Positions 33,556-46,561 of a stretch of DNA of 64,000 bases are shown one piece after another. The DNA comes from Diprion similis. Taxonomy: Eukaryota > Arthropoda > Insecta > Hymenoptera > Diprionidae. The stretch lies in NCBI RefSeq assembly GCF_021155765.1, contig NC_060106.1, forward strand, positions 16,766,031-16,830,030. Reading direction: 5' to 3'. Made by a program: the position numbers and the translations under genes. The notes beneath the pieces are model-generated. The model made no database searches and had not been told where the DNA came from. It saw only the letters and a list, made by a program, of their open reading frames with translations. Within the stretch, counting starts at the first letter, position 1, and the number at the start of each line of letters is the position of its first letter.

Positions 33556-36500
33556 GAATGGGGACGAGGGGGCAGATAAGGTTGGGTTACGTTTTGGCTG
33601 CGCTGTGTTGCGTTGTAGCAACCTAGGGCTGCACTGACGTTGAAAGATGGAGGTGTTCCTTCTCTGTGGCCGCTGGTTCCAGCATGATATAGGACCAACC
33701 GAACGCGCTGATAGAACCAATTTAGAGAGCTCTCCTTGCCCCGCTCCGAGACAATTTTTAACTTTATTTACGAATCCGCGAGAAAACTCTGGGCACACAG
33801 CCTGGCCTCGACGCGATCCTGTTGAAAAAGGTACCAAACGAAAAAAGAGAAAAAAGAAAAAAAAAACAAACAACACACATGTGCGACGTCCAGGAAAAAC
33901 GGACCGCGATTCTTCACCTTTTTGTTTGCGGACGTCAGAAGCAAACACTTAAATCTCGACCGCAAATAATCTCAACACGCTTTCCTGCATACAGGGATCT
34001 ATTAATTTATCATCTCAGCGGTGAGTGATCACTGTGTTACATCGCAATGAAAGCCGGTGAAGATCTATGCAGATTATCGGAAACACTGATCGGATACCAT
34101 GTGGTTACTTAGGTACCTTGGAGAATCTACTCCGGACTGTCACACGTCAGCAACAACGACTGCGAGGACTGAGTTTCATCGTTGACCGAGTGAATGACGG
34201 AGAAAATTATTCCGGGATTGTAAAAATGCCTGTATTATGTCAGCTACGGTCGGTCTTTATACGGGATTCATAGTCTGATTGAGAACCAACGTAGGAGGGA
34301 AAAACTCGTCTGGCATTGTTTCAGAGGAAGATTGGTCTGGTGTCGTAGAATTTTCAGAGTCCCCCGGTTTTCGGTATTGAAAAAGTCGTTTCATCATCTC
34401 TCCTCCCCTATACGACAAAAGGAAGGAATGGCCGAAAAAGGTATTCGAGGATATCGTCAGAGTGCGGAAAGCATGTGCCCGCAGCTGGTCCCGCAAAGAT
34501 TAATGAAAACTTAGTTAATTATTGCGGCATTGCTCGTTCCTCGCCTGCATTCAGGACGATCGGCGGTCAACCAAGGGATGTACTTGACGTATCGCTCGAG
34601 CGATCGGATATCGATTAGACCCAGGGAGCTGTTTGGGATACGCAACGCGCCTCTTCCACCATCCTACGGGAAGCGGCCGCCGCGGCGCATCCGGATCCCC
34701 CCAAATCACCCACAAATCCATCGATGGGTCGTAACTTGCACTCGACGCTGTTCCACTAATTACCAAATCGACATGCCGCGGCATTGCGGTTGACACTAGG
34801 ACCGGCAATCCCACCGACCAATAACTTCACCCAGGAAGTGCGTTGAGCTTTACAGGGAAAGGTTCAGCACCGTTCCTGGTCGTTCGTTCGGCAGTATCAA
34901 TTTCAACTGCGCTTCAACGAGGAGATCATTTCAGTCGCTGTTACCATCGGTTCGATACTAATTCGGAAGACTTCTGAGCAAGCGGTATTAGCTTCACTGG
35001 AAATTAAAGGATCCTTGCAAAATTACGATACAAAGAAAATCACGAGTCCAATGATCACCGCTTCCAGTGCTCATGATCAGCCAAACTCAAGGAGCAAAAA
35101 TCATTCGAACGTTACGCGTGTCTCGAGTGTGTTCGAATATCTGGATCCTGGATCCCGGGACGCGGTAGGAGTTTCGCTGAAGTGCACCTTGGTCGTGGAT
35201 TGTAATTTATTCGACGTAAGATAGTGAAGTTTTAGGTTTAGGGAGCAAGGAACTCGCGCAGCGCACACCGCCGCTAACACCCACACACGTAAAGGCATCC
35301 TTCCAACTTCTGCGGGGTTACTCTTTAACCAGGTTGATCCTTGAGAGCGTTTACCCAACGTTCCTGGCTTGTTAATTATTTAGGCTGCCAATTAGGCAGG
35401 TGGGCCCCTTCTCATCGGCTCTAGTTTCTTAACTATGTAAACTATCCACCACATGGTTAAGACGTCTTTCGATAAGACCGGCCCGCGTTCCTTCCTTCCG
35501 CGAACCCGGCAACGGATCCTTCAAACCACGCGCCGTCTACCACCGCAAAAGCAGTATAAGTTCAGTTCAGGTGTGTTGTCCTCACCCTCGACTACAGGCG
35601 CATAGGCACGCCAAAATTGTATGGATATAGACATGTAAGTACGCGACGTTGTGTACAGTCTGCCTTTGGCAGTCCTCGCCCGCTTATCGCAGCCAGGTTG
35701 CCAGAGAGGGGCGAAGTCGGGGGAGAGAATGCGGCGGAAGGCAGGCGAAAATTAATCCACACGAACGATTTATTATATGAAAGGTGTTATTAATAACGAA
35801 TATCGTACGTATACAACGCAGGGGAAGGAGGCCTCCCACCCTCATAGGTATACGACCTCGACCCCCGTTTCGAGGCTTGTGTTGCCCTGTCTAAGCAACC
35901 CCCGGAAGCACCGCGAGAAATATCCGGTTCTCACTCCGGCAACTGCAACGGACCTGAGAGAATCCGCTCTTTATTGGACGTCAAAGATTATTAACTCTGT
36001 CTTTAATTTTGAACCATGCTTCAGAACAGTCTTATGTGCAGTCAACCCACCCATCCACCCACTTCCTTCCTTTCGTTCTCTTATCCGCCTACGGCTCGAC
36101 GCTTCTTTCATCCCTCCTGATATCCTTCTCGTCCACCTTGTCGGCTCACGTATTAACGACTAAATTAATACGGACCGACGACGGTTCGCTCGAAACTCCT
36201 GCATGAAGGTATTCCGATTCTCGACGATGAGGGAGAAAATATTTCTAGTCCATTGAACCGAACCCACCTCGAAAATTATGACCCTTACACAAACAACCTG
36301 GCAAAGGAAATCACGTGCATTCATTCACCACCGCCGCGAATTTGTTTTGCAGGTGCATGTTTCTATGAACCTCTGTAAGGATTCATGTAGGTAACTACGG
36401 ACGGTGGTAAATCCTGCGGCAAGAGTAAGGCACGTTCTTCCACCTCTGCAGCAGGATTCACCATCTACACGAGGAGCAGGTACTCTATTTGCTTTGAGGT

Positions 36501-38248
36501 GCACACCATATACTCGTAAGCACGTCGCATCTGGATAGCACGTTTCTAAACATCGATGAACACGACAAAACGCGTATCGAGGCCAATCTCACGGCTTCGA
36601 GATTGTCGGTTTGGGAGAAACGAGTGACAGTCAGTCGTCATGTCAGTGTGAATAAAAGTTTCGCTCGCGAAACGATACACATCTGCACATTTGAACTTTG
36701 AGCGTCAATGATCGAGCTTTTACGTCTCTCCGTGAACGTGTCGTGGTTTCGGAAGAGGAGCGGCTGTGTTTACCGAGCTAAGTGACACTAATTGAAAGTT
36801 CAATGCTGGCATATTGATTACACCCTGAGACACATGATACAGTGTAAATGCACCACGGAAACTCAATCTCATTCTTGCTTAATTTATCCTCTCCCGCATT
36901 CCAGCAAACTTTGTATACATACGTATCCACCGACGTTGTACCTACGTCGCAGGATCTCGCCTCGTTCTCCACTGACAAACTACGCTCGTTTTATCTGATT
37001 TTAACGGGTAGAATCATCCGGCAAGCCGAGCACGAAGGCGTAAAATTTTTGAATACGTATTAGCCGGGTATTTCTATTCGGTTACAGGTTGAATCTGTTT
37101 CAATCAGCACCCTTGGGACCCGGGGAGAGAAGGGTTTCGGGGCAAAAACGGAAAGACGCATTGGTCACATTACGCGATGCAAAACTATCTCAAATATGAA
37201 AACCGCGAAATTCCTGGCCGGCACTAAGCACCGTAATATTTCGCGGTTTGCGGTGAATCTTCATTTCTCTTGGCGCGCACCCACCTCACAGTAGGTACCT
37301 ACTACCTTATTCCCTCTCTACACTGTGGGATGTGCCGAAATCTTATTATTATCCTGAAGAGCGAGGTCTGCTCTGGAGTTTATTAATTCGAGCCTGTGCA
37401 TGGAGGCGCGTTCAGACTCCGTGAAGGGATTTTAAAAATTACCTCTGTATACCCACCAGGGTCCGTCGCGAGCTCAGAGCTACTTCTTGCGATTACACTG
37501 TAGATCCGCAGCTTGTACACACCGTGTAATAAAGCCCAAGGATCCGCAATACGTGTATACTCCATACCTACATCTACTCATGATTCTCGGTGAGAAACCG
37601 GCGTTTGAATTACGCGGGCAATTGAAGCTGTTCGTAAAACGTCGTTACGACCGCCTCCACCGAGCGGATATACCGACTATCCGCCACTTTTTCTTCCCTA
37701 CTTTTATAGAGCTGTAACTAGTTTTCACGAGGCATACCTAATGCACTCAACCAATTCGACTGTACGGGAGGCAAGATTTTAAAACAACTTCTCCAGAATT
37801 CATCCCCCCCCCCCCCCCTCCAGTCTCTCACCTCGTGTTCCACTGCCGTGCAGTCGTTTTGTATGTACTTGCATTACGCTCTTATGTACGTAGTTTTATA
37901 GTTTTATTTTCAGTTTTTATTTACTGCCTCACTCCATTATCATGATATTCTGGTTTTGCTCCACGCCGTTACTCCCTGGTGACTTTGTTCTGGCGAATAA
38001 CAAACACTTTTCCCTTTGTCTCTTTCTCTTTTCGTTTCCGCATTCGCTTTTTCTTCTCCTTCTCCATTTTCTTCTTATTCTTCTTCTTCTTCTTCTCGTT
38101 GTCTCTCTACGGCGAGTTCACTTTTAGCCACGTTCACATTCTCCTCCTTTCCACCTTTGCTGCACACAGTTATTCAAACTGCGCAATTGTGATGGGATAT
38201 GTCTTTTTTTGTCTTTCAGATTCGAAATAAGGGACGCTTGTACAAACC
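33556..38248. other. Intergenic or intronic DNA, no gene found
   Basis: Relatively GC-rich until about 37.7 kb. Contains an A-rich tract at 33840-33870, C15 at 37804-37818 and a pyrimidine tract at 38010-38110. No coding exon with acceptable splice context was found. Confidence 0.4.
37804..37818 (+). repeat. C15 homopolymer
   Basis: Fifteen consecutive C. Confidence 0.95.
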
Positions 38249-38410
38249 GGCCGCATTGCGGCCTTGTCAAGGCCGCTGTGCCCGTGGCAGAGATGAGGAT
38301 AAATGGTTGATTAACATTTATCCGACGATGTCGGCCGGAGTTTAGCCGGCTTCATAACTTGAGGGTAAGCTTTCTCAAGGAGGAAATTAATCCTTCAGGC
38401 TCATCCTGAA
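38249..38410. repeat. Dense array of six stem-loops, two of them interlocked
   Basis: GGCCGCATTGCGGCC (38249-38263) and GGCCTTGTCAAGGCC (38260-38274) are perfect 7+1+7 palindromes that share the same GGCC, so only one can fold at a time. They are followed by GGATAAATG/CATTTATCC (38297-38323, 9 bp), GCCGG/CCGGC (38334-38350), CTTGAG/CTCAAG (38358-38379) and TTCAGG-CTCAT-CCTGAA (38394-38410). No open frame explains them. Confidence 0.65.
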
Positions 38411-38420
38411 TCCGCCCGCG

Positions 38421-38480
38421 TCTCTCTCCCTCTCTCTCCCTCTCACTCTCTTCCTCTATCTCTTCCTCCCTCTCTCACGA
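38421..38480 (+). repeat. Pyrimidine (CTCTCCC)-type low-complexity tract
   Basis: Imperfect repeats of CTCTCTCCC and TCTTCCTC directly after the stem-loop array. Confidence 0.85.
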
Positions 38481-41400
38481 GCTCTCCTGGCTCACCCCAA
38501 TCCTTATCCCGCCTGTCCTCACCTCGCTCACCGGCTACCTCTCAATTTGAACAAACACCCTACGCCTGTACATAATAGGTACAGGTCCCGTGGTATTTGC
38601 CCTCGAACTGACCGTGTGGAATGTTACCCGAAGGGGATGTTGCAGGTGGGGAGAATTACTATAATAGGCCTCTCACTCGGCTGCTACGAGGCCGAGGAAG
38701 AGAAGAAACCTCGCCAAAAAGTGTGCCGAGACACAAAAACTATGGGTAACGTATCAATAACATGTATAAAAAGATGAGTCATCGTTGACGAAACGGCGAA
38801 TCGTTGAACGGACAACGTCAATTAAATAGATTTAAGACGAAGAGTATTTTCCATTCCAAGAGTTGATAAGTCACAAAAATCAGTCGGATCGGTGTCACAT
38901 GTAAAGCCAGAGACGAAAATTGAAATAGAAATTTGTTGGAACCAAAAAAATAATTCGTTTGAATACAAGCAACTTAGAAAAATTCTGTAATTCGATTGAG
39001 AAATTGCGCGCGAATGAAATCGAAACGAGGATTCAAGTTTACGTGAGATTTCGTATATAAGGGTTCATTTAAATATTCTATGTACATATATATGTGTATA
39101 ATCTTTTGAAGCTTTTAAGATATCAAATCTCATTACGCGTGTTGCACAGGAATATTCCTAAAAAATTATACTCAAATGAATAATATTTTGTGGGTATATT
39201 CCTAGCTAATTAGGCAATCGTTTTATGTAATAACCAACCTGCAAGAACTGTACTGTACCGTGTAAAAAGTGTAAACTAGTAAAAAGAAACGAGAAACAAT
39301 GATCTTTAGGTAATCTTTGACTTGAATTGGCGGCTTGTTAAGTAAAAGGACGCGGTAGAAGCGTTGGGAAATAAGTGCGTAAAAGCTATAGCAATAAATT
39401 TGACCTTGATATAAAAACACTTTGGCGTAATCAAAGCCGAACGTCGAGAGGCTAGAAGCCCTTGGCTCCGGAGAAAGCTCACAATCAGAGTGGGAGTGTA
39501 AATAGCAAGGGGCAGTAGAAACGGGGAAGCGGAATCGAGTATGGAGGGAAGGAAACGCGAGTGAAACACGCGATCTCCATCTCTCAACATCCCTCGACGT
39601 CCCTTCACCCCCTCCGCGTCATCCCGCTTTGGTGAGTCAAGATACAAGGCAAAGCCACGTAAAAGTCACACAATTATACGAGATTAAAGATACGCGCTTT
39701 GGGATCGGACGGACCTTGTACCGCGCGCCGGTCTTCAGCCAATAGGACTATAAGGAACCCGAGCGAAAGTCGGGGAAAAATCAGGATAAAAAGCAGAATA
39801 AGACGTCCCAGCGACCTCCGGTGGATTTTGGCCCAGAGGCTTAGAAAGACCTCTTATCTTCGCCTTCTCAGGAAATTAAAAGGACCACCGGATGCCCGAG
39901 GTGATTAAAACGATGTCTTATTGATAGAACCGTAATCGTGGTACTCGGTTCTGCGTTGTTCTAAAAAAAAAAAAAAGACAAATAAACAAATAAATTAAAA
40001 AAAAAAAAAAAAAAAGAAAAAACGGACGCGTTGCTTCATCCCCCGGCTCTTTGAAAAGCGCGTTCTCGCCGCGAGTGACAGAGTGCTATTTGTAGTTCGG
40101 CTTTCAAAGGGCCAGCAGTCCCTGTGGAGGAGTCGGAGGAGAGAAAGAGAGCGAGGAAGAGGGAGGGAGAAGGAGGAAACGAACCTGCAGAGTCGGTACA
40201 AACAGCTGCAGGGAGCTAGTAGTAAAACCCACGATTTGCCCCGGCAACCCGGCGCGGTGCTGGGTACAAACATCGAGAGGACGACGCGTGCACGGAGACA
40301 AAGGATCCTATTTCAAATTAAAGACGCCACGTACTACCCCCATTAACTCCACGCGGATTATCGCGCTTTGTTTAGCCAGAGTCTGCGGTTATCGTCGCGG
40401 CTTTTTGCGACGCCCGCTTAGCGACCCGCGATCACTTGTATAATCCTTCGTTTCTCAATAACCAAATACGATTTAGACTCCTAAATTAATCACGTGACCT
40501 TGATCCTACAAGTTGGACTTCTCCATCCTCCGTTTTTTATCTCATGATCTACGTGTGTGGTAAAAACAAGAGGTGTCATTGGACATTGGTGTCTTCGAAG
40601 TGAGCTTGAGGTCTTTCGATTCATTTGCTAACTTTTGGGTAAATTGATAAACGAGTCAACGTTTTGGAAGGAAATGTATAGCTATTGCATCGCTGATTTC
40701 AAGACGTGGCGAATTAAATCGAGTGATTTAATTGGATGGGATAGATGAATTGTTAGAAATGTTGATATCCGAAAGTGTTACTGATTAGAATGACTGCCAA
40801 TCGGTTTCGTTATTTTATTTTCCCATGCTTGTAATTCCCATACTTCTGCCATTCGAAATATTGAACCTTCCAAGTTTTAACCCCCACCAATTTAATCCAG
40901 GTGAACCCCAGATACGGAGACTGTAACTTCCTCCAATACATTAGCGACTTTTCACCAGGTGTACACCTGACTTCAAGTGCGATCGAACCCTCGGTTGATA
41001 CCCGAGTTGAAGGCCCTGAGAGGTGAGAGCGGAGGGGATCGAGGGAGTCTCAAGTTGAGTGGAAAATATCGTTTGGACTGATTTTAGTAGTTGTCTGACG
41101 TGCGGGTGAGGCTCAAACCCGAGACGATGATCGGGACGACCCTTCTTCTGTCGTAGACGAGTTCCAAAGCGACGAGGCTGGGAGTTTCCGTGTCCGCGAT
41201 GGCCGCAAATTCCCCGGAGGGTGTAAACCGGCATCCTGATAGCAATATTAAACTTACGAAATGCCGATGCCCGGGGCGGAGAAGGACTTCCTCGACAGTT
41301 TCGCTGTCTCTCCTGCTTTCGTAGGTATACATAATACCGACGTTTAATAGTAGTAGGTAGGTACGTGAGCTGTTGTACCCACTAGACTTGCGAACGGGAA

Positions 41401-41837
41401 GTACGACGAAGACACGAAAACACGAAGACGCGGTGGTACTTCCGTCTGTGTGGGAAGGAACTTTTGCAGAGACCTGGAAAACCTCTGCCGTGCATCCGTC
41501 GCCGGAGAACCTGGACCGAAGCGCAAACCATAGCGTACCTTCCACAACCGCCATACCACGAAGCTGGAGGCGCATGGACGCAATATTAAACGGCATAAAG
41601 CGCTTGACTTAGTGGAAGCATTTGTAAATATAGCATAGATATGTACGCAGAGATAAACATAAAGGCGAGCGGGTTTTGGTTAGCAAACAAAAGTAAGTAC
41701 TTGTCCCTCGGGGGAAGTGGATGGCTGCAGTGGGTAGGTACAATACCGGCGATCTGCACCCAACCACGTGCATATACTTTGAAATAAAAGTTGGCAGTTT
41801 GTTTTTTAGCATTATATATGTGCATATACCTATACAT
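38481..41837. other. Intergenic or intronic DNA, no gene found
   Basis: A-runs at 39962-39975 and 39998-40015. CpG-richer patch at 39690-40440, including a CCAAT box near 39738. Purine-rich tract at 40125-40180. The minus-strand 170-codon open frame at 41084-41596 has no recognisable domain. Confidence 0.4.
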
Positions 41838-42853
41838 GAGGCATTCTACATCAAACCAATGGGTCATCGGCCTGACCCCCTAGGATTCTGATGTCCAATG
41901 GATTTTTTGTGTGTTTCGGTATAAGATGATACCATTTTGAAAAAGTGTGCAAATCTCATCAAGTGAGGAAATATCCCTGACATGAAGATGAATATTTTTA
42001 AAATGGATGAAAATTTTGTTTTATAAAATACGGAGATTGAAAACGTATCTTTTTATCATAATACAAAAATGGGATGGGAATGTTGAATATTTTTTTTTCT
42101 TCGAGATTTCGGTTTTGAAAAAAAAAAAATGATTTTTTTTTTTTTTATGAATTGATTTTAAATAATGGTTTCTCGTAGTAAAAAATAATATAAAAGAAAA
42201 CACCGCGATGGTGGAACTCGATTTTCTTTTTAGTTTGAGAGTTCGACTAACAATAAGAAGACGATGCTCAATTCGAAGAAAAATAATAATATAAACTCAA
42301 TCGACGTGAAGCTTGAACAAAGTAAATCATTCATTCAGCCTTAATTACGTAATTTCTCTAAATAAATGATGTATTTTATTCAAGGTTCCTGTTAATTGAG
42401 TTTCTATTATTTCTCTTCGAATTCAGCATCGTTTCCTTCGTCGTACTCTTCAAGCAAAAAGAAGGTCGAATCATAACAGAACGGAGTTTCTTTTTATTTT
42501 TTCGTACGAAAAACCACCATCAAAAATAAACTCTAGTAAATCTTTAAATTTTTTCTTTTGTATGAATACCAAAAATCCAAAATAAAGAAAAAAAAATTTT
42601 TTTTTAGTATTCTCATCACGTTTTCGAACCATGACATAAAAATGTGTTTTCGAGTCCCTGATTTTACAAAAAAGTTTCATCGATTTTCCATCTTCGTGTC
42701 AAGAATAATTCCTCACTTCATAAGGTCACCGCACTTTTCTAAAATGGCGGAAAAATTATCGGTATCATTTTTAACTGAAACAAAAAATATCCATTGCTCA
42801 TCAGAATCCCAAAGGTCAGTCTACTATACCGTTGGTTTGACATGGAATGCCCC
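41838..42853. mobile_element. Long fold-back (near-palindromic) element, about 1.0 kb
   Basis: The termini are inverted copies: left GAGGCATTCTACATCAAACC (41838) and right, on the minus strand, GGGGCATTCCATGTCAAACC (ending 42853). The match continues inward: GATTCTGATG..CAATGGATTTTTTG, GATGATACC, GTGAGGAA, GACA.GAAGATG, TCGAAAACG..TTTTTAT, and near the centre GACGATGCTCAATTCGAAG against its inverted copy in 42400-42450. Arms are therefore about 400 bp or more with a small core. No coding capacity. Typical of palindromic insect MITEs. Flanks are TA-rich, so the target duplication is unclear. Confidence 0.78.
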
Positions 42854-45800
42854 ATATATATATATATATACTTATAATTTATTAAAAATTATATACTGTG
42901 CGCATACATACGCACCTTATATACACTGGTATATACAATTTGTATGTGTTGGTATAGAACATCGATCTGATCCAATTAAAAAGTTTACAATTCTCGCCGT
43001 GGGGAACCGTGTTATACTTTTATCTCGGACGCGGACGTCGCGACGCCTTGCGACGTCGGACCGCGAGAGCCCCTGCAACTTCCTTGAAGCTCTTTTAATA
43101 AATTGACAAACAATACTTATTACCTGAAATAATATGAATGGATTTTCGTAAAATCTTGGAAATGTTTTAGGTACACCGAATATCGAAAGTTCTCTTCTTC
43201 CACAGGATTAGGTTGTATTCTTCATCAACTTCCGTCGGCTGTGATTGCGAAATTAAACAGTCAATTTTTAGGCTCGGTTTTAGCAAATCGATGACAGTTC
43301 AAATCAGGTGAACACTCGATTTCTAAAGAGTTGATATCTAATTAGCTTGTGTTATTCGATCAACGTTGCCGACGATTGTTCAAACAGTATTTTCTCTTCT
43401 CCTATCTCTTGATCCAGACTGTGGTTCGGATTCATCCTCAAACCTGCGGTCAGTCTCGGCTTCGGACTCGTCCCCTTAAGAGCCTGTCCTCGATTCGATA
43501 CGATGCGGTTTTCATCTAATCACATATTTATTTTCAATCGAGACCGAAGATAGGATGGAATAGAACGAAAAGTACAATGAGCCGGAGAACCGGAAGAAGC
43601 GAGGGGCGCGCGGCGACAAAGGAGTTGAATTTCATCGAACGATAGGCGAACCGCTGGGTGAGAAATCTGATTGCAAAGAACACCTAAAGCCAACACCTCA
43701 ATTTATCCGAGGGGGTAGCTAGCCGCGATTTCCTTCTCCAGCTTCTTCCGGCTGGTGTATCTCGACGGTTTTCAGCGGTGCAGGAGGTGGAGGAGGGGGA
43801 GCAGCAGCATCTCGAAGCCCTATTTCTCTCTTTTATTATTTCTCTCTCAAAGAAATATCGCGACTATTTCAATTTTCGCTGATATTGGCGAGCGATAGAC
43901 GCGGCGCACCGCCCGAGGCACATATCCCAGTCCGCTATCCTTTATTTTATCCTTCGTCCTTTATTGTCTGAGTGAGGTGGGCGCATTCCACCCCGTCTTG
44001 CCCCGCTCCTTCCCTCCCCTTCCCATCCCTTTCTCCATTCAACCCGGTCCTTCCCTCCTGTTTTTTCTCCCCCTCACTTCCGCCTGTCGTACTAATACCA
44101 TGAACGTGTGACACGCGCCATCAAAAATGTCCGACACAGTCTTAAACCTTCCTGATCGATTCCGAATCTCACATCTTAGACATACACGCGACTCTCTCAC
44201 ACCAGGATAATATCGGACTATGCATCTGCCGCTTACGATCCGAGATGATCGACGATTCGCTTTATCCTATCTCGTATCTATCCTTATCAATTCCTCGCCG
44301 TTTTGTAGGACGAAACAAAATTCAATTTACTGAGTTGGAATTCTCAACTTTGACAACTTTCGTAATTTCGTTATTGTGCGTTGTTGATGTTCTATTTTTT
44401 GGTATTTTTTTTTTTTTTTTTTTTTCTCCTTTTCTTATAACTTTCTACCGCTTTCTTCAATTTTTACCCCCTTCGAGCACATCATCTTCCTTCTTTCGAC
44501 TCATGCGTGTATCGGCTTCTGTAATAAAAAAATTGACTGCAAAACAATTTGCGATAAATGTGTTATTATACTTTCGAGGTATTCGGAGATACAGAAATCG
44601 AGTCGGAATCGCTGTCTGGACTCTAAAAAGAGACAACATCAAAATTGCATGTATAATACCAATCCGCCGACGGAATTGTCAATCATTTTTACATAAATTA
44701 TAATCGAGTGTCAGTTTGATTGAAATTGTTTGCTCGATACGCCGTGATGTACATTCCGACCGGAGATCCGGCACGAAACAGCCGCGCAGTAATTTAGTTT
44801 GAAAACTTTTTTAATACAGTGAAATTTATGCGTTCAAATGAATTCGTCGTAAAGTCCTGTTGATGCTATGAATGTAAAATGTTGTATTTGCTGATCAGTG
44901 CGCGAGTGGTGAAACCGACTCTTACAATTAATCACAGTTAATTTCGGACTGATTACAACCTCTGCAGCCAACAGAGAAATGGAACGAGTCGAGACAGCTT
45001 AATTTTATTCCTTGAGTACAGAAATTGCTCATCAATCATAAAAAGTAAGACGTACCCATAATACATCGGGCGGAATATCCCAACAGATTTGATTGGCTAT
45101 ATTATAGTCTTCTCAAATGTATAATGATGAAATGTAAAAGTCGTTATTTGTGAGGCGGCATCTCTCACAGTTAGATTAGCTATACAGTCAATGAGAAAGC
45201 TGTCTTGCCAAAGTATATCAGGATCAACGCCAGCTTCAATCTTATACGTGTCTTTTGTTCCAAAATAATTACACGGACAAAATGCCGTTTCATCAGGTTG
45301 ACAAGTTACAAAGTGCCGGTATTGTCACTGCGTAAAAGTTAATACTTTTGTTTATTTGTTTGTTTTTTTTTTTTTTTAGGAAATTTTCGAAAAAATTATA
45401 GGGAATTTCGATTTTGAAATATAGCGAGAATTTTGAAAACTTGCAATAAATAGATTGTGGTTACGGATAAATATGTAACATAGATTTTACATCTGTTACA
45501 TCACAAAATAGAAGTGTCGCTGTGTAGAATTTTTAAAGACGTGGAAATCTATCTCACAGGGTTTCAAATACATAGATATAAAGTCGAAATGCAAAAAGAT
45601 CAAAGTATCGGAATCAGGACTCTGGATTAAAAAAAATCAATTTTTCATTAGGTGTAAAATAAAGAAACATAAAATAAGCAAAAACTTATGCTTCGTCAAA
45701 AAATATGACTTCGGATATTAGAAACAATTTGATTTCCCTAACATATTTGTAATATGTATAGTTTTAATTTCAGATCTTTTGTGTTTAGTCCAATAAATTA

Positions 45801-45995
45801 TTGATTTATAAAAAACAAAGGAAAGATATGACAGTTCAATGTTTTTAGTTTCTCTGCCTGAATATTTGTACGAATATAAAAACTTTTCATTCAAAAACCC
45901 AATTTTGACGATCGTACACCTGTTTCAATTTTCCGTACTCTGATCTTTTCTATATATTTCAGCTTTCTACGATTTCAAAATTCTTGCCGTTATAT
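42854..45995. other. Intergenic or intronic DNA, no gene found
   Basis: Starts in a TA tract. Has CpG-rich pieces at 43010-43075 and 43560-43960 and T-runs at 44405-44425 and 45365-45378. The 152-codon open frame at 44245-44703 spans a poly-T run and is not credible as a gene. Confidence 0.45.
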
Positions 45996-46363
45996 TTTTA
46001 GGTTTCCGTATCTCAGAAGGAAAAAAATGGAACCCTTATAGGATCACTTGTTATCCGTCCGTCAAGACCCTTTTTCTCACGAACAAGCAAAGGTATCAGT
46101 TGTAAAAAATCCAAGCTTCCAAAGTCACCCCAATCAAAACATACGGCCATTTATCTCACATATTTTGATATTCGCAAACTCACTCTTCAAAACCTATAGG
46201 GTATTTCTCGTTGACCTAGAATGATGAAATTTGGAGAGAAGCAAGGTCTCACGGCAAAAGTGAATTTGCAGTTTTATCACGTAAAGAAGAAGAAGAAAAA
46301 AAAATTCAGTTTGTACGGAATCCTCATGACGCGAGTCCTATACTCGGACTTGTCGGATTTTTT
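45996..46363 (+). repeat. Dispersed insect repeat (GGTTCCGTA...TACGGAACC type)
   Basis: The segment starts TTTTTAGGTTTCCGTATCTC and contains GGAACCCTTATAGGATCACT, GTCCGTCCGTCAAGACCC, CGGCCATTTAT, TTGACCTAGAATGATGAAA and a terminal TACGGAATCC...CGAGTCC..ACTCGGACTTG..CGGATTTTTT. The ends carry a 10-bp inverted repeat with one mismatch (46001-46010 against 46314-46323). I recall very similar sequence as a dispersed repeat in many Lepidoptera and Hymenoptera. That recognition is from memory and was not checked here. Confidence 0.6.
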
Positions 46364-46560
46364 CCCCTACATTCTTTCTTATACATTCTCACCTCGATCA
46401 GAAAATCATTAACGCAGCGAGTAAACGATTCGTGATACCGAACGGGAGGAGAAAAAAACGGGAAAAGATTCGGCAGAGCGAGAGGGACGCAGTACAGGTG
46501 TGTTCATAAATCTCGTCCCTAACCTACCCCAAAGAGCCGGACGGCACGCTTTCCGACGTC
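46364..46560. other. Spacer before the promoter-like block
   Basis: No gene or repeat seen. Confidence 0.4.
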
Positions 46561-46561
46561 T

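Noticed and set aside
33426-33698. Minus-strand open frame with a polyproline stretch
   Set aside because: The polyproline is a translation of the GGT/GGC microsatellite. The flanks have no domain, start context or splice signals.
44245-44703. 152-codon plus-strand open frame with a hydrophobic segment
   Set aside because: The hydrophobic part comes from a poly-T run, and no splice or family support exists.
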